Assembly: GCA_947456005.1 (NCBI GenBank)
Contig: CANGRP010000074.1
Coordinates: 1-10,242 of the forward strand
Reading direction: 5' to 3'
Length of the DNA stretch: 10,242 nt
Source of the DNA: Caulobacteraceae bacterium
GTDB lineage: Bacteria > Pseudomonadota > Alphaproteobacteria > Caulobacterales > Caulobacteraceae
Shown: positions 1 to 5,947 of the stretch, piece by piece
Position numbering within the stretch: the stretch's first letter is position 1
Layout: every line of letters begins with the position of its first letter
Made by a program: the position numbers and the translations under genes
The notes under the pieces: model-generated
Database searches by the model: none
Told to the model about the DNA's origin: nothing
What the model saw: only the letters and a program-made list of their open reading frames with translations

Positions 1-4
1 ACCC

Positions 5-1162
5 TCAGGCGCCGATCAGCTCGCGGCCGATCAGGTAGCGCCGGATCTCGTTGGTGCCGGCGCCGATGTCGTAGAGCTTGGCGTCGCGCAAGAGGCGCTC
101 GGCGGGGAAGTCGCGGGTGTAGCCGGCGCCGCCCAGGGCCTGGATGGCCTCCAGCGACACCTTTACGGCGTTCTCCGAGGCCAGGAGGATGGCGCCGGCG
201 GCGTCGTGGCGGGTGGCCAGGCCCGCATCACAGGCCCGCGCCACGGCGTAGACATAGGCCCGGGCCGAGTTCAGGGCCACGTACATGTCCGCCACCTTGG
301 CCTGCATGAGCTGGAAGGCGCCGATGGCCTGGCCGAACTGTTTCCGCTCCCGCACATAGGGCAGGACGAGGTCCAGGGCCGCCTGCATGATGCCCAGGGG
401 CCCGGCGGCCAGCACCGCCCGCTCATAGTCCAGGCCGCTCATCAGCACGCCGACGCCGCCATTCAGCGGTCCCATGACGTTTTCCTCGGGGACCTCGCAG
501 TCCTGGAAGACCAGCTCGGCGGTGTCCGAGCCGCGCATGCCCATCTTGTCGAGCTTGGGGCTGGTGGAGAACCCGGCCATGCCGCGCTCCACCAGGAAGG
601 CGGTGATGCCCCGGGGGCCGGCGTCCGGCTCGGTGCGGGCATAGACCACCAGGACGTCGGCATGGGGGCCGTTGGTGATCCAGAACTTGGTCCCGTTGAG
701 CACATAGCGGTCGCCCCGCCGCTCGGCCCGCAGGCGCATGGAGACGACGTCCGAGCCCGACCCCGCCTCGCTCATGGCCAGGGCGCCGACGTGCTCGCCC
801 GAGATCAGGCGGGGCAGGTGGCGGGCCTTCTGGGCCGGCGTCCCCCAGCGGCGGATCTGGTTCACGCAGAGGTTGGAATGGGCGCCGTAGGACAGGCCCA
901 CAGAGGCCGAGGCCCGGGAGATCTCCTCCATGGCCACCACATGCTCCAGATAGCCCAGGCCCGCCCCGCCGTCCTCTGCCTCCACCGTGATTCCCAGCAG
1001 GCCGAGCGCGCCCATCTCCGGCCAGAGGTCCCGGGGGAAGGCGTTGTCGCGGTCGATGGACGCGGCGCGCGGGGCGATGCGCTCGGCGGCGAAGCGGGCG
1101 ACCGAGGCGCGCAGGGCGTCCGCGGTCTCGCCCAGGGCGAAGTCGAAGGTCGGCTGGCTCAT
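5..1162 (-). CDS. ivd: isovaleryl-CoA dehydrogenase (acyl-CoA dehydrogenase family)
   Basis: FAD-dependent enzyme of leucine breakdown that oxidises isovaleryl-CoA to 3-methylcrotonyl-CoA and passes electrons to ETF. The 385-residue length is normal for the family. Visible landmarks are the first acyl-CoA dehydrogenase signature (ALAMSEAGSGSD, residues 127-138), FWITNG (160-165) and the second signature around QALGGAGYTRDFPAERLLRD (341-360). The catalytic base argues for isovaleryl rather than medium-chain specificity: Glu247 sits in LDYERAVLAAGPLG, matching the glutamate of human IVD, while the C-terminal position that holds Glu in medium-chain enzymes reads YDIGAGTNEIRR. The ATG at 1162 begins directly before the N-terminal helical domain. 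No clear Shine-Dalgarno precedes it, only a short GTGG-TAAT-CCAC dyad. mgtE ends 45 bases upstream on the same strand with no obvious terminator between. Usual partners (methylcrotonyl-CoA carboxylase) would lie left of the window and cannot be seen. Confidence 0.93.
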   Translation of the reverse strand: MSQPTFDFALGETADALRASVARFAAERIAPRAASIDRDNAFPRDLWPEMGALGLLGITVEAEDGGAGLGYLEHVVAMEEISRASASVGLSYGAHSNLCVNQIRRWGTPAQKARHLPRLISGEHVGALAMSEAGSGSDVVSMRLRAERRGDRYVLNGTKFWITNGPHADVLVVYARTEPDAGPRGITAFLVERGMAGFSTSPKLDKMGMRGSDTAELVFQDCEVPEENVMGPLNGGVGVLMSGLDYERAVLAAGPLGIMQAALDLVLPYVRERKQFGQAIGAFQLMQAKVADMYVALNSARAYVYAVARACDAGLATRHDAAGAILLASENAVKVSLEAIQALGGAGYTRDFPAERLLRDAKLYDIGAGTNEIRRYLIGRELIGA

Positions 1163-1207
1163 GGCCAGTGGATTACCACGCAGGCCCGCAGGGGGCGAGG
1201 CAGGCCG

Positions 1208-2635
1208 TCAGAGCAGGATCAGGCTGGCAATGCCCAGCAGGGCCAGGAAACCCATGAAGTCGGTGGCGAAGGTCACCAGCACCGAGGACGAGACCGCCGG
1301 GTCCCGGCCCAGCCGGTCCAGGATGATCGGCGCGAGAATGCCCGCCAGGGCGGCGACGAAGAAGTTGGCGACGATCGCCAGACCCACCGTCGCTGCGAGC
1401 CGCGGGTCCTGGAAGAGGGCCAGGACGGCCACCGCCATCAGGACGGCCAGCACCGAACCATTGAGGAGGCCGGCCATCACCTCCCGCAGGATGATCCGGG
1501 CGGAGTTGGCGGCGTTCAGCTCCCGGCTCGACAGGGCGCGCACGGCCACCGCCAGGGTCTGGGTGCCGGCGTTGCCCCCGAGGGACGAGACGATGGGCAT
1601 GAGGATGGCCAGGGTGATGACCTGGGCGATGACCCCCTGGAAGGCGCCGATCACGCTGGAGGCGACGGCCGCCGTGCCCAGGTTGAGCACCAGCCAGGGC
1701 AGGCGCGAGCGCACAGCGCCCGCCAGGCTGGCGTCGCGGCCGAAATCGGACACGCCGGCCAGGGCCAGGATGTCCTCCTCGCCCTCCTCGCGGATGACGC
1801 CAACAATGTCGTCGACGGTGAGCTGGCCCACCAGCCGCCCGCCGGGCTCCACCACCGGGGCGGAGATCAGGTGGTACTTGTTGAAGATGTAGGCCGCCTC
1901 TTCCTGGTCCATGCCCACCGGGATCTCGGTCAGGGGCTCCATGATCCGCGCCAGGGGGGTGTCGCGATCATGGCGGAGCAGGCGGCTGACCGGCACCCCG
2001 CCCAGCGGCCGGTGCGAGGGGTCGACGACATAGACGTCGAAGAACAGCTCCGGCATCTCGTCGCCGGCCTTCAGGAAGTGGTCGAGGGCCTGGCCGACGG
2101 TCCAGAACTGGGGCGCGGAGGCGACCTCGCGCTGCATCAGGCGGCCGGCGGTTTCGTCCTCATAGGCCAGGGAGGTCTCGATGGCCGCGCGGTCGATGTC
2201 CGGCAGGGCCGCCAGCACCTGGGCGCGCTTGTCCGCCTCCAGGTCCTCCATCAGGTCGACGGCGTCGTCGGAGTCCATCTCGCCCAGGGCCCGGACCAGG
2301 GTGGCCGAGGGCATGCGCTCCAGCAGGTCCTCGCGGATCTCCGGCTCGATCTCCGCCAGGATCTCGGCCAGGGCCTCGGGGTCGAGGTGGGCCATCACCT
2401 CCTCCCGGTCGGCGGCCGACAGGAAGCCCATCAGGTCGGCGACATCGGCGGGATGCAGGGCGGCCAGAAGCTCGCGCAGGCGCTCGGCGTCGCCACGGTC
2501 GGCGGCGTCCACCACCAGGGCGACGAAATCCGGATTGAGGGCGTAGTCGTCGCCGAGGGCGAGGTCCTCGAGGTCCTCGGCGGCCTCGGTCGCCACAAGG
2601 TCGTCACGCAGGGGATGTTCAGCGTCGCGGCTCAT
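1208..2635 (-). CDS. mgtE: MgtE-type magnesium channel/transporter
   Basis: Inner-membrane Mg2+ channel of the MgtE/SLC41 family, 475 residues, a normal full length. An acidic N domain of helical repeats (about residues 35-165) is followed by two CBS domains (about 165-225 and 230-290). In known MgtE proteins these regions sense cytoplasmic Mg2+ and close the pore. Five membrane segments follow, roughly 312-331, 335-366, 387-408, 415-438 and 447-474. The family hallmark GGNAGTQT is at 353-360. Asp459 in FATDFMGF of the last helix corresponds to the pore aspartate that selects Mg2+ in the Thermus protein. The ATG at 2635 is preceded by AGGAGG (2646-2651) about 10 bases upstream, with a second AGG closer in. 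The tRNA-Leu gene ends only 65 bases upstream on the same strand, so the mgtE promoter is either in that short gap or shared with the tRNA. No Mg2+ riboswitch is recognisable. Confidence 0.95.
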   Translation of the reverse strand: MSRDAEHPLRDDLVATEAAEDLEDLALGDDYALNPDFVALVVDAADRGDAERLRELLAALHPADVADLMGFLSAADREEVMAHLDPEALAEILAEIEPEIREDLLERMPSATLVRALGEMDSDDAVDLMEDLEADKRAQVLAALPDIDRAAIETSLAYEDETAGRLMQREVASAPQFWTVGQALDHFLKAGDEMPELFFDVYVVDPSHRPLGGVPVSRLLRHDRDTPLARIMEPLTEIPVGMDQEEAAYIFNKYHLISAPVVEPGGRLVGQLTVDDIVGVIREEGEEDILALAGVSDFGRDASLAGAVRSRLPWLVLNLGTAAVASSVIGAFQGVIAQVITLAILMPIVSSLGGNAGTQTLAVAVRALSSRELNAANSARIILREVMAGLLNGSVLAVLMAVAVLALFQDPRLAATVGLAIVANFFVAALAGILAPIILDRLGRDPAVSSSVLVTFATDFMGFLALLGIASLILL

Positions 2636-2700
2636 GCGGACCTGCCCTCCTGGCGCTATGCGTGACGAATCTGACCCTGTTTCCGGACTCTCTGGTTCAC

Positions 2701-2785
2701 TGGTGCGGTCGAGAAGACTCGAACTTCCACGGGTTGCCCCACAGCGACCTCAACGCTGCGCGTCTACCAATTCCGCCACGACCGC
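2701..2785 (-). tRNA. tRNA-Leu, anticodon GAG
   Basis: Read on the minus strand, all arms fold. The acceptor stem pairs GCGGTCG with CGACCGC without mismatch. The D arm contains GGAATTGGTAGACGC. The anticodon stem is CAGCG/CGCTG around the loop TTGAGGT, with anticodon GAG at 2749-2751. A long variable arm with a GGG-GCAA-CCC core marks it as class II, as expected for Leu, Ser or Tyr. The T arm is GGAAG-TTCGAGT-CTTCT. Discriminator A (2704) and the CCA end (2701-2703) are encoded. It should read CUC and CUU codons; CUC is common in this GC-rich window. No promoter of standard form is evident in the 53 bases separating it from the FliN-like gene upstream. Confidence 0.96.
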
Positions 2786-2807
2786 TCGTGGTGAGCGGGG
2801 GCCGTAT

Positions 2808-2825
2808 CAAAGCCGGAGGGCTTTG
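2808..2825 (-). terminator. short perfect hairpin between FliN-like gene and tRNA-Leu
   Basis: CAAAGCC and GGCTTTG form a perfect 7-base-pair stem with a 4-base loop, 14 bases after the FliN-like stop codon. There is no following T run, so it is at best a weak or Rho-assisted terminator. It could instead mark the 3' end or a processing site of a FliN-like/tRNA transcript. The stem is certain from sequence; the role is inferred. Confidence 0.35.
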
Positions 2826-2838
2826 TGAAGCCGCCCGA

Positions 2839-3093
2839 TCAGGAATTGCCGCCAGCCATGAAATCATAGACGTCCGCCGCCCGGGTGACGGTGATGGCGA
2901 TCCGGTCGTCGTTGATCTGGATTTCCCCCCGGGCGACCGGGTGGTTGTTGGCCAGGATCCACACCTCGTCATTGACCCCGGCGTCCAGGGGAATCACCGC
3001 CCCACGGCCCATGCGGAGCAGTTGGGCCATGGGCAGGTTGGACCGGCCAAGGACTACGGCGATGTCGACATTGACGGCGTTGATCTGGCCCAA
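2839..3093 (-). CDS. fliN: small FliN/SpoA-domain (flagellar switch, surface presentation) protein
   Basis: An 84-residue protein that consists almost entirely of one SpoA (FliN/FliM/SctQ C-terminal) domain. The FliN pattern is clear: VDIAVVLGRSNLP (9-21) followed by LLRMGRGAVIPLD (25-37), ILANNHPVARGEI (46-58) and a final strand IAITVT (65-70). FliN of E. coli is about 137 residues, so the N-terminal region before the domain is missing. FliN forms the lower C-ring of the flagellar motor and binds FliH, and related domains build the sorting platform of type III secretion. The start is TTG at 3093: the nearest in-frame upstream stop is at 3118-3120 and no ATG, GTG or other TTG lies between. 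A strong ribosome-binding site supports it. No flagellar gene adjoins it (tRNA-Leu downstream, lipB divergent upstream), so it may be a second, orphan FliN rather than the main one. Confidence 0.82.
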   Translation of the reverse strand: MGQINAVNVDIAVVLGRSNLPMAQLLRMGRGAVIPLDAGVNDEVWILANNHPVARGEIQINDDRIAITVTRAADVYDFMAGGNS

Positions 3094-3100
3094 GGCGGGA

Positions 3101-3106
3101 CCCCTC
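3101..3106 (-). promoter_or_regulatory. Shine-Dalgarno site that fixes the TTG start of the FliN-like gene
   Basis: On the minus strand GAGGGG lies 7 bases before the TTG at 3093. It is one of the better ribosome-binding sites in this window and supports initiation at a rare start codon. Confidence 0.6.
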
Positions 3107-3137
3107 GTACAGACGCTTCAGACGCAATGGGCGCCGG

Positions 3138-3149
3138 GCGCAGTTGCGC
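3138..3149. promoter_or_regulatory. 12-base dyad in the divergent FliN-like/lipB promoter region
   Basis: GCGCA-GT-TGCGC is a perfect inverted repeat with a 2-base centre, located in the 88 bases between the two divergent starts. A GANTC methylation site (3153-3157) lies just beside it. It could be an operator for either gene. In GC-rich DNA such dyads also occur by chance, so this is a weak call. Confidence 0.18.
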
Positions 3150-3181
3150 GGCGACTCATCCACACCCAAACTGGCGCCAAC

Positions 3182-3919
3182 ATGATTGACCGGACGTTAA
3201 ATCCTGCCGGCGCGACGCCGATCTTCGGGCGCGCGGATGGCGCGGCCTGTGGCTGGGCCGTGTCGACGGATCGCGTCGGCTACACCGAGGCGGTGGCGGC
3301 CATGGAGGCCCGGGCCGGGGCCATCGCCCGGGGCGAGGCTGGCGAGATGGTCTGGCTCCTGGAGCATCCGCCGCTCTACACGGCCGGCGTCTCGGCGCGG
3401 GACGCCGACCTTCTGGACCCGGGCCGGTTCCCGGTCTTCCGCACCGGCCGCGGCGGGCAGTTCACCTACCACGGGCCCGGCCAGAGGGTGGCCTATGTCA
3501 TGCTGGACCTCTCGGCCCGGCGGCAGGACATCCGCGCCTTTGTCGCCGCCCTGGAGGCCTGGATCATCGCCGCCCTCTCCCGGCTGGCTGTCGACGGCGC
3601 TGTCCGGGAAGGCCGGGTCGGGGTCTGGGTCGAGCGGCGCAGCCCCGGCGCCCCGCTCCGCGAGGACAAGATCGCCGCCATCGGGGTCAAGGTGCGCCGC
3701 TGGGTCTCCTTCCACGGGATCTCCCTGAACGTGGAGCCCGACCTGTCGCACTTCTCGGGAATCGTGCCCTGCGGCCAGACCGAGCACGGGGTGACCAGCC
3801 TGGCGGACCTCGGCCTGACCTGCACGATGGAGGATGCTGACGAGGCGCTTCGCCAGGCCTTCGCGGAGGTGTTCGGGGCGGTGGCCCCCGCTCAGCCGCC
3901 GCCCGTCGGCGGTCCGTAG
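3182..3919 (+). CDS. lipB: lipoyl(octanoyl) transferase LipB
   Basis: Cytoplasmic enzyme that moves the octanoyl group from acyl carrier protein to lipoyl domains of pyruvate and 2-oxoglutarate dehydrogenases and the glycine cleavage system. LipA then inserts sulfur. The 245-residue product shows WLLEHPPLYTAG (58-69), RGGQFTYHGPGQ (90-101), the lysine motif KIAAIGVKVRRW (Lys163 matching the catalytic Lys of known LipB), SFHGISLNV (176-184) and the thioester-forming Cys197 in FSGIVPCGQTEHGVTS. The open frame extends far upstream, but that part resembles nothing and is antisense to the FliN-like gene. The ATG at 3182 is the first sensible start. It has no clear Shine-Dalgarno, so translation from a very short or leaderless message is possible. 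The last residues (APAQPPPVGGP) are a proline-rich tail that overlaps the end of the convergent DUF805 gene. Confidence 0.95.
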   Translation: MIDRTLNPAGATPIFGRADGAACGWAVSTDRVGYTEAVAAMEARAGAIARGEAGEMVWLLEHPPLYTAGVSARDADLLDPGRFPVFRTGRGGQFTYHGPGQRVAYVMLDLSARRQDIRAFVAALEAWIIAALSRLAVDGAVREGRVGVWVERRSPGAPLREDKIAAIGVKVRRWVSFHGISLNVEPDLSHFSGIVPCGQTEHGVTSLADLGLTCTMEDADEALRQAFAEVFGAVAPAQPPPVGGP

Positions 3920-4308
3920 CGGTTCACCCCCGGCTCGCCAGTCAGCACGCCGAGCTCGACCGCCGCCCAGATCAGGACGACCACGAAGGGGAAGTCCAGG
4001 AACCCCGAGGGCTGCGGCCAGACCGCCACGATCGCCGCCAGGATGACCGCGGCGATCCAGCCGTTACGGCCCCGGTCGTGCAGCCGCCGGGCCAGAAGGC
4101 AGGCGCCGACCCAGACCAGCAGGGGCCAGACCAGCCAGCCGGTGATCCACTGGAGGGGTCCGGCGGAGACCGCATCGTAGACCACCGCGACAGCCAGAAG
4201 GACGAGGGCCGAGACCAGGAAGCCCCGCCGCCCCAGCCGGCCCTCGGCGCTGAGGAAGCGGGCGGCGAAGGTCTCACGCCCGTCGGAGGGAAAGGCCGGG
4301 TCGCTCAC
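3892..4308 (-). CDS. DUF805 family inner-membrane protein
   Basis: A 138-residue membrane protein of unknown function that fits DUF805. It has an N-terminal cytoplasmic stretch with the family-like FLSAEGRLGRRGF (18-30), then hydrophobic segments near 29-46, 53-73, 83-97 and 103-122. Also present are the conserved loop ARRLHDRGRNGW (73-84) and the C-terminal GVNRYGPP (127-134), where DUF805 proteins usually end in a GxNxYGP motif. The start is GTG at 4308. It overlaps the stop codon of the upstream transferase gene as GTGA, so translation is probably coupled. Its 3' end overlaps lipB by 28 bases in convergent orientation. No role can be assigned from sequence. Confidence 0.85.
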   Translation of the reverse strand: MSDPAFPSDGRETFAARFLSAEGRLGRRGFLVSALVLLAVAVVYDAVSAGPLQWITGWLVWPLLVWVGACLLARRLHDRGRNGWIAAVILAAIVAVWPQPSGFLDFPFVVVLIWAAVELGVLTGEPGVNRYGPPTGGG

Positions 4309-4928
4309 GTGGCGCGCGCCGGGTCGCTCTGGGCCCAGGCCGGGCGACGGGTGAAGGCCTCGAAGAAGGCGGCCAGCCGCGGCCGGCCGTCGCGCCAGGG
4401 CTCGGCGGCGAAGCGGAAGTCCAGGTAACCCAGGGCGCAGGCCGCCGCGATGTCGCAGATCCGGGCGTCGTCCCCGGCCTTCAGGTCTGCGGCTTCGAAA
4501 AGATCGAGGACCCGGCGGATCTTGTCGCCCTGCCCCCGGCGCCAGTCGGCCCAGCGGAGGGGTTCGGGCCGGAGGGCCTCCTCGTATCGGGCCAGCAGGG
4601 CGGCGTCCAGGAGGCCGTCGGCGGCGGCGTGGAGGGTCTGGACCGCCCAGCGCGCCTCTCCCCCGGCCGGGCAGAGCCGCCGCGGGGTCAGGCTGTCGAG
4701 ATAGTCGGCGATCACCCGGCTGTCATAGAGGGACTGGCCGTCGTCGGTCACCAGGACCGGGATCTTGCCCAGGGGATTCAGGACCGAGAGCTCAGGGTTC
4801 TCAGCCACCGGCGAGGCCGAGGCGTTCAGCGTCTCGATCCTGTCGGCCAGGCCGAGTTCGGCGGCGGCCAGCCAGACCTTGCGGGCGTAGGGCGAGGCGG
4901 AGGACAGGAGCAGCTTCATGGCCGCCAT
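4305..4928 (-). CDS. glutathione S-transferase family protein (YibF-like)
   Basis: Cytosolic GST-fold protein of 207 residues. The N-terminal thioredoxin-like half has SSASPYARKV (9-18, with serines at the usual catalytic position), NPLGKIPVLV (51-60, containing the cis-proline) and DSRVIADYL (69-77), which binds the glutathione glutamyl group in related proteins. The helical C-terminal half carries ADGLLDAALLARYEE and ACALGYLDFRF, which resemble E. coli YibF more than classical detoxifying GSTs. The substrate is unknown. The first ATG (4928) and the fourth codon, also ATG (4919), are both possible; relatives usually begin MKL, favouring 4919. It lies 44 bases after murI and shares a GTGA overlap with the DUF805 gene, suggesting a three-gene transcript. 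Confidence 0.88.
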   Translation of the reverse strand: MAAMKLLLSSASPYARKVWLAAAELGLADRIETLNASASPVAENPELSVLNPLGKIPVLVTDDGQSLYDSRVIADYLDSLTPRRLCPAGGEARWAVQTLHAAADGLLDAALLARYEEALRPEPLRWADWRRGQGDKIRRVLDLFEAADLKAGDDARICDIAAACALGYLDFRFAAEPWRDGRPRLAAFFEAFTRRPAWAQSDPARAT

Positions 4929-4972
4929 CTTGCCGCGCCGTCCGGCCTAAGGGTAGCGCCAATTGCGCCGGG

Positions 4973-5824
4973 TCAGGCCGGATCGAACCGGAGGGGCGCG
5001 CGCCAGAAGGCCTCCGCCAGGTCGTGCTGGAGCCCCGGTGCGCCACTGGTCAGGAAGACCCGTCGCCCCGAGTCTCCGGGGGCGTATTCAGGACGCCGCT
5101 CCAGGTAGGCGGCGAGGGCCTCGGCGGTGGCCTCGGGCTGATGCACCAGGGGCGTGCCCGGCTTCAGGGCGGCCCGGAAAACATCGGAGATGATCTCGTA
5201 GTGGGTGCAGCCCAGGATGGCCCGGTCCGGCGCCCGCCCGATCCGCCGGGTCACGGCCTCGACATGGGCCGCCACGCTCGCCTCCAGGACCGGCCGGGGG
5301 GCCCCTGCCTCGATCTGGCCGGCCAGATCGGGGCAGGGCTCGACAAAGACCGCCACATCCTGCCGGCGCTTGTCGATCTCGATCTCGTAGACACGGGACG
5401 CGGCCGTGGCGGGGGTCGCGAAGACCGCCAGGACGTCCAGCTTCTCGACCTTGTCGCCCCGGCGCTCGGCCTCATGCTCCCAGGGCAGGCCGGTGGCCGC
5501 CTCGATGGTGGGCACGATGATGCCCAACACATTGGTCGGCCGCCCCCGGGCGGCGCGCACCCCGGGCAGCCAGGTCTGCTGTAGCCGGCGCAGGGCGATG
5601 GCCGAGGCGGTGTTGCAGGCCAGGATCACCAGGTCGCAGCCCTCGGCGAACAGGCGCTCGCAGCCCGCCCGGGTCAGGGCGACGATCTCTTCGCCGGAAC
5701 GCCCGCCGTAGGGGGTGTTGGCCTGGTCGGCCAGGTAGACGAAGTCGGCGCGCGGGAAGCGCTCCACCAGCCTGCGGTGCACGCTGAGGCCGCCGATCCC
5801 GGAATCAAAGACGCCGATCACCAT
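4973..5824 (-). CDS. murI: glutamate racemase MurI
   Basis: Cytoplasmic, cofactor-independent racemase converting L-glutamate to the D-glutamate used by MurD in peptidoglycan precursor synthesis. From the ATG at 5824 the protein has 283 residues. It begins MVIGVFDSGIGGLSV with catalytic-site Asp7, then TPYGGRS (37-43), the first catalytic cysteine in ACNTAS (Cys70) and the second in GCTHYE (Cys206). These are the two acid/base thiols of the family. The frame stays open to a GTG at 5872, giving 16 extra residues, but family members start just before the FDSGIGG strand. A GGAGG lies very close to the ATG (1 base spacing), so initiation at the next codon, GTG (5821), is also conceivable. Compared with relatives there is an insertion-like stretch between the two cysteines (ERRGDKVEKLD). 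It is divergent from the peptidase gene. Confidence 0.95.
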   Translation of the reverse strand: MVIGVFDSGIGGLSVHRRLVERFPRADFVYLADQANTPYGGRSGEEIVALTRAGCERLFAEGCDLVILACNTASAIALRRLQQTWLPGVRAARGRPTNVLGIIVPTIEAATGLPWEHEAERRGDKVEKLDVLAVFATPATAASRVYEIEIDKRRQDVAVFVEPCPDLAGQIEAGAPRPVLEASVAAHVEAVTRRIGRAPDRAILGCTHYEIISDVFRAALKPGTPLVHQPEATAEALAAYLERRPEYAPGDSGRRVFLTSGAPGLQHDLAEAFWRAPLRFDPA

Positions 5825-5879
5825 GCCTCCGACTAGCCCGCCCGGCCGCAGCGCGCCAGAGCCCCTCGCCACATGACGG

Positions 5880-5890
5880 ACCTGTCAGGT
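5880..5890. promoter_or_regulatory. 11-base dyad between murI and the Dcp gene
   Basis: ACCTG-T-CAGGT is a perfect inverted repeat around one central base, in the 123-base divergent region between the murI and peptidase starts. It could be an operator for one or both genes. No standard -35/-10 pair is recognisable beside it, and the call rests on symmetry alone. Confidence 0.18.
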
Positions 5891-5938
5891 GACGCCGCGC
5901 CCGGACAGGCCTATCTCAGGACAAACGCCTCGTCAGAC

Positions 5939-5942
5939 GGAG
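5939..5942 (+). promoter_or_regulatory. Shine-Dalgarno site deciding the Dcp start
   Basis: GGAG stands 5 bases before the ATG at 5948. The upstream in-frame ATG at 5873 has no such site and would bury the twin-arginine signal peptide behind 25 residues, so 5948 is preferred. Confidence 0.6.
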
Positions 5943-5947
5943 CCCCC

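Noticed and set aside
206..2665. Open frame of 819 codons on the plus strand opposite ivd and mgtE
   Set aside because: Its product is a low-complexity run of G, H, Q, A and R without any domain. It is the antisense shadow of two well-identified genes in GC-rich DNA, where stop codons are rare.
3164..3180. Sigma-54 promoter for the FliN-like gene
   Set aside because: A TGGCGC on the minus strand resembles the -24 element, but the required GC of the -12 element at the correct spacing is missing (GG instead).
2885..3181. N-terminal extension of lipB
   Set aside because: The frame is open but the residues do not resemble LipB, no better start or ribosome-binding site is present, and the stretch is antisense to the FliN-like gene.
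5825..5872. Longer murI start at GTG 5872
   Set aside because: The 16 added residues (MARGSGALRPGGLVGG) are not part of the racemase fold, and relatives begin just before FDSGIGG.
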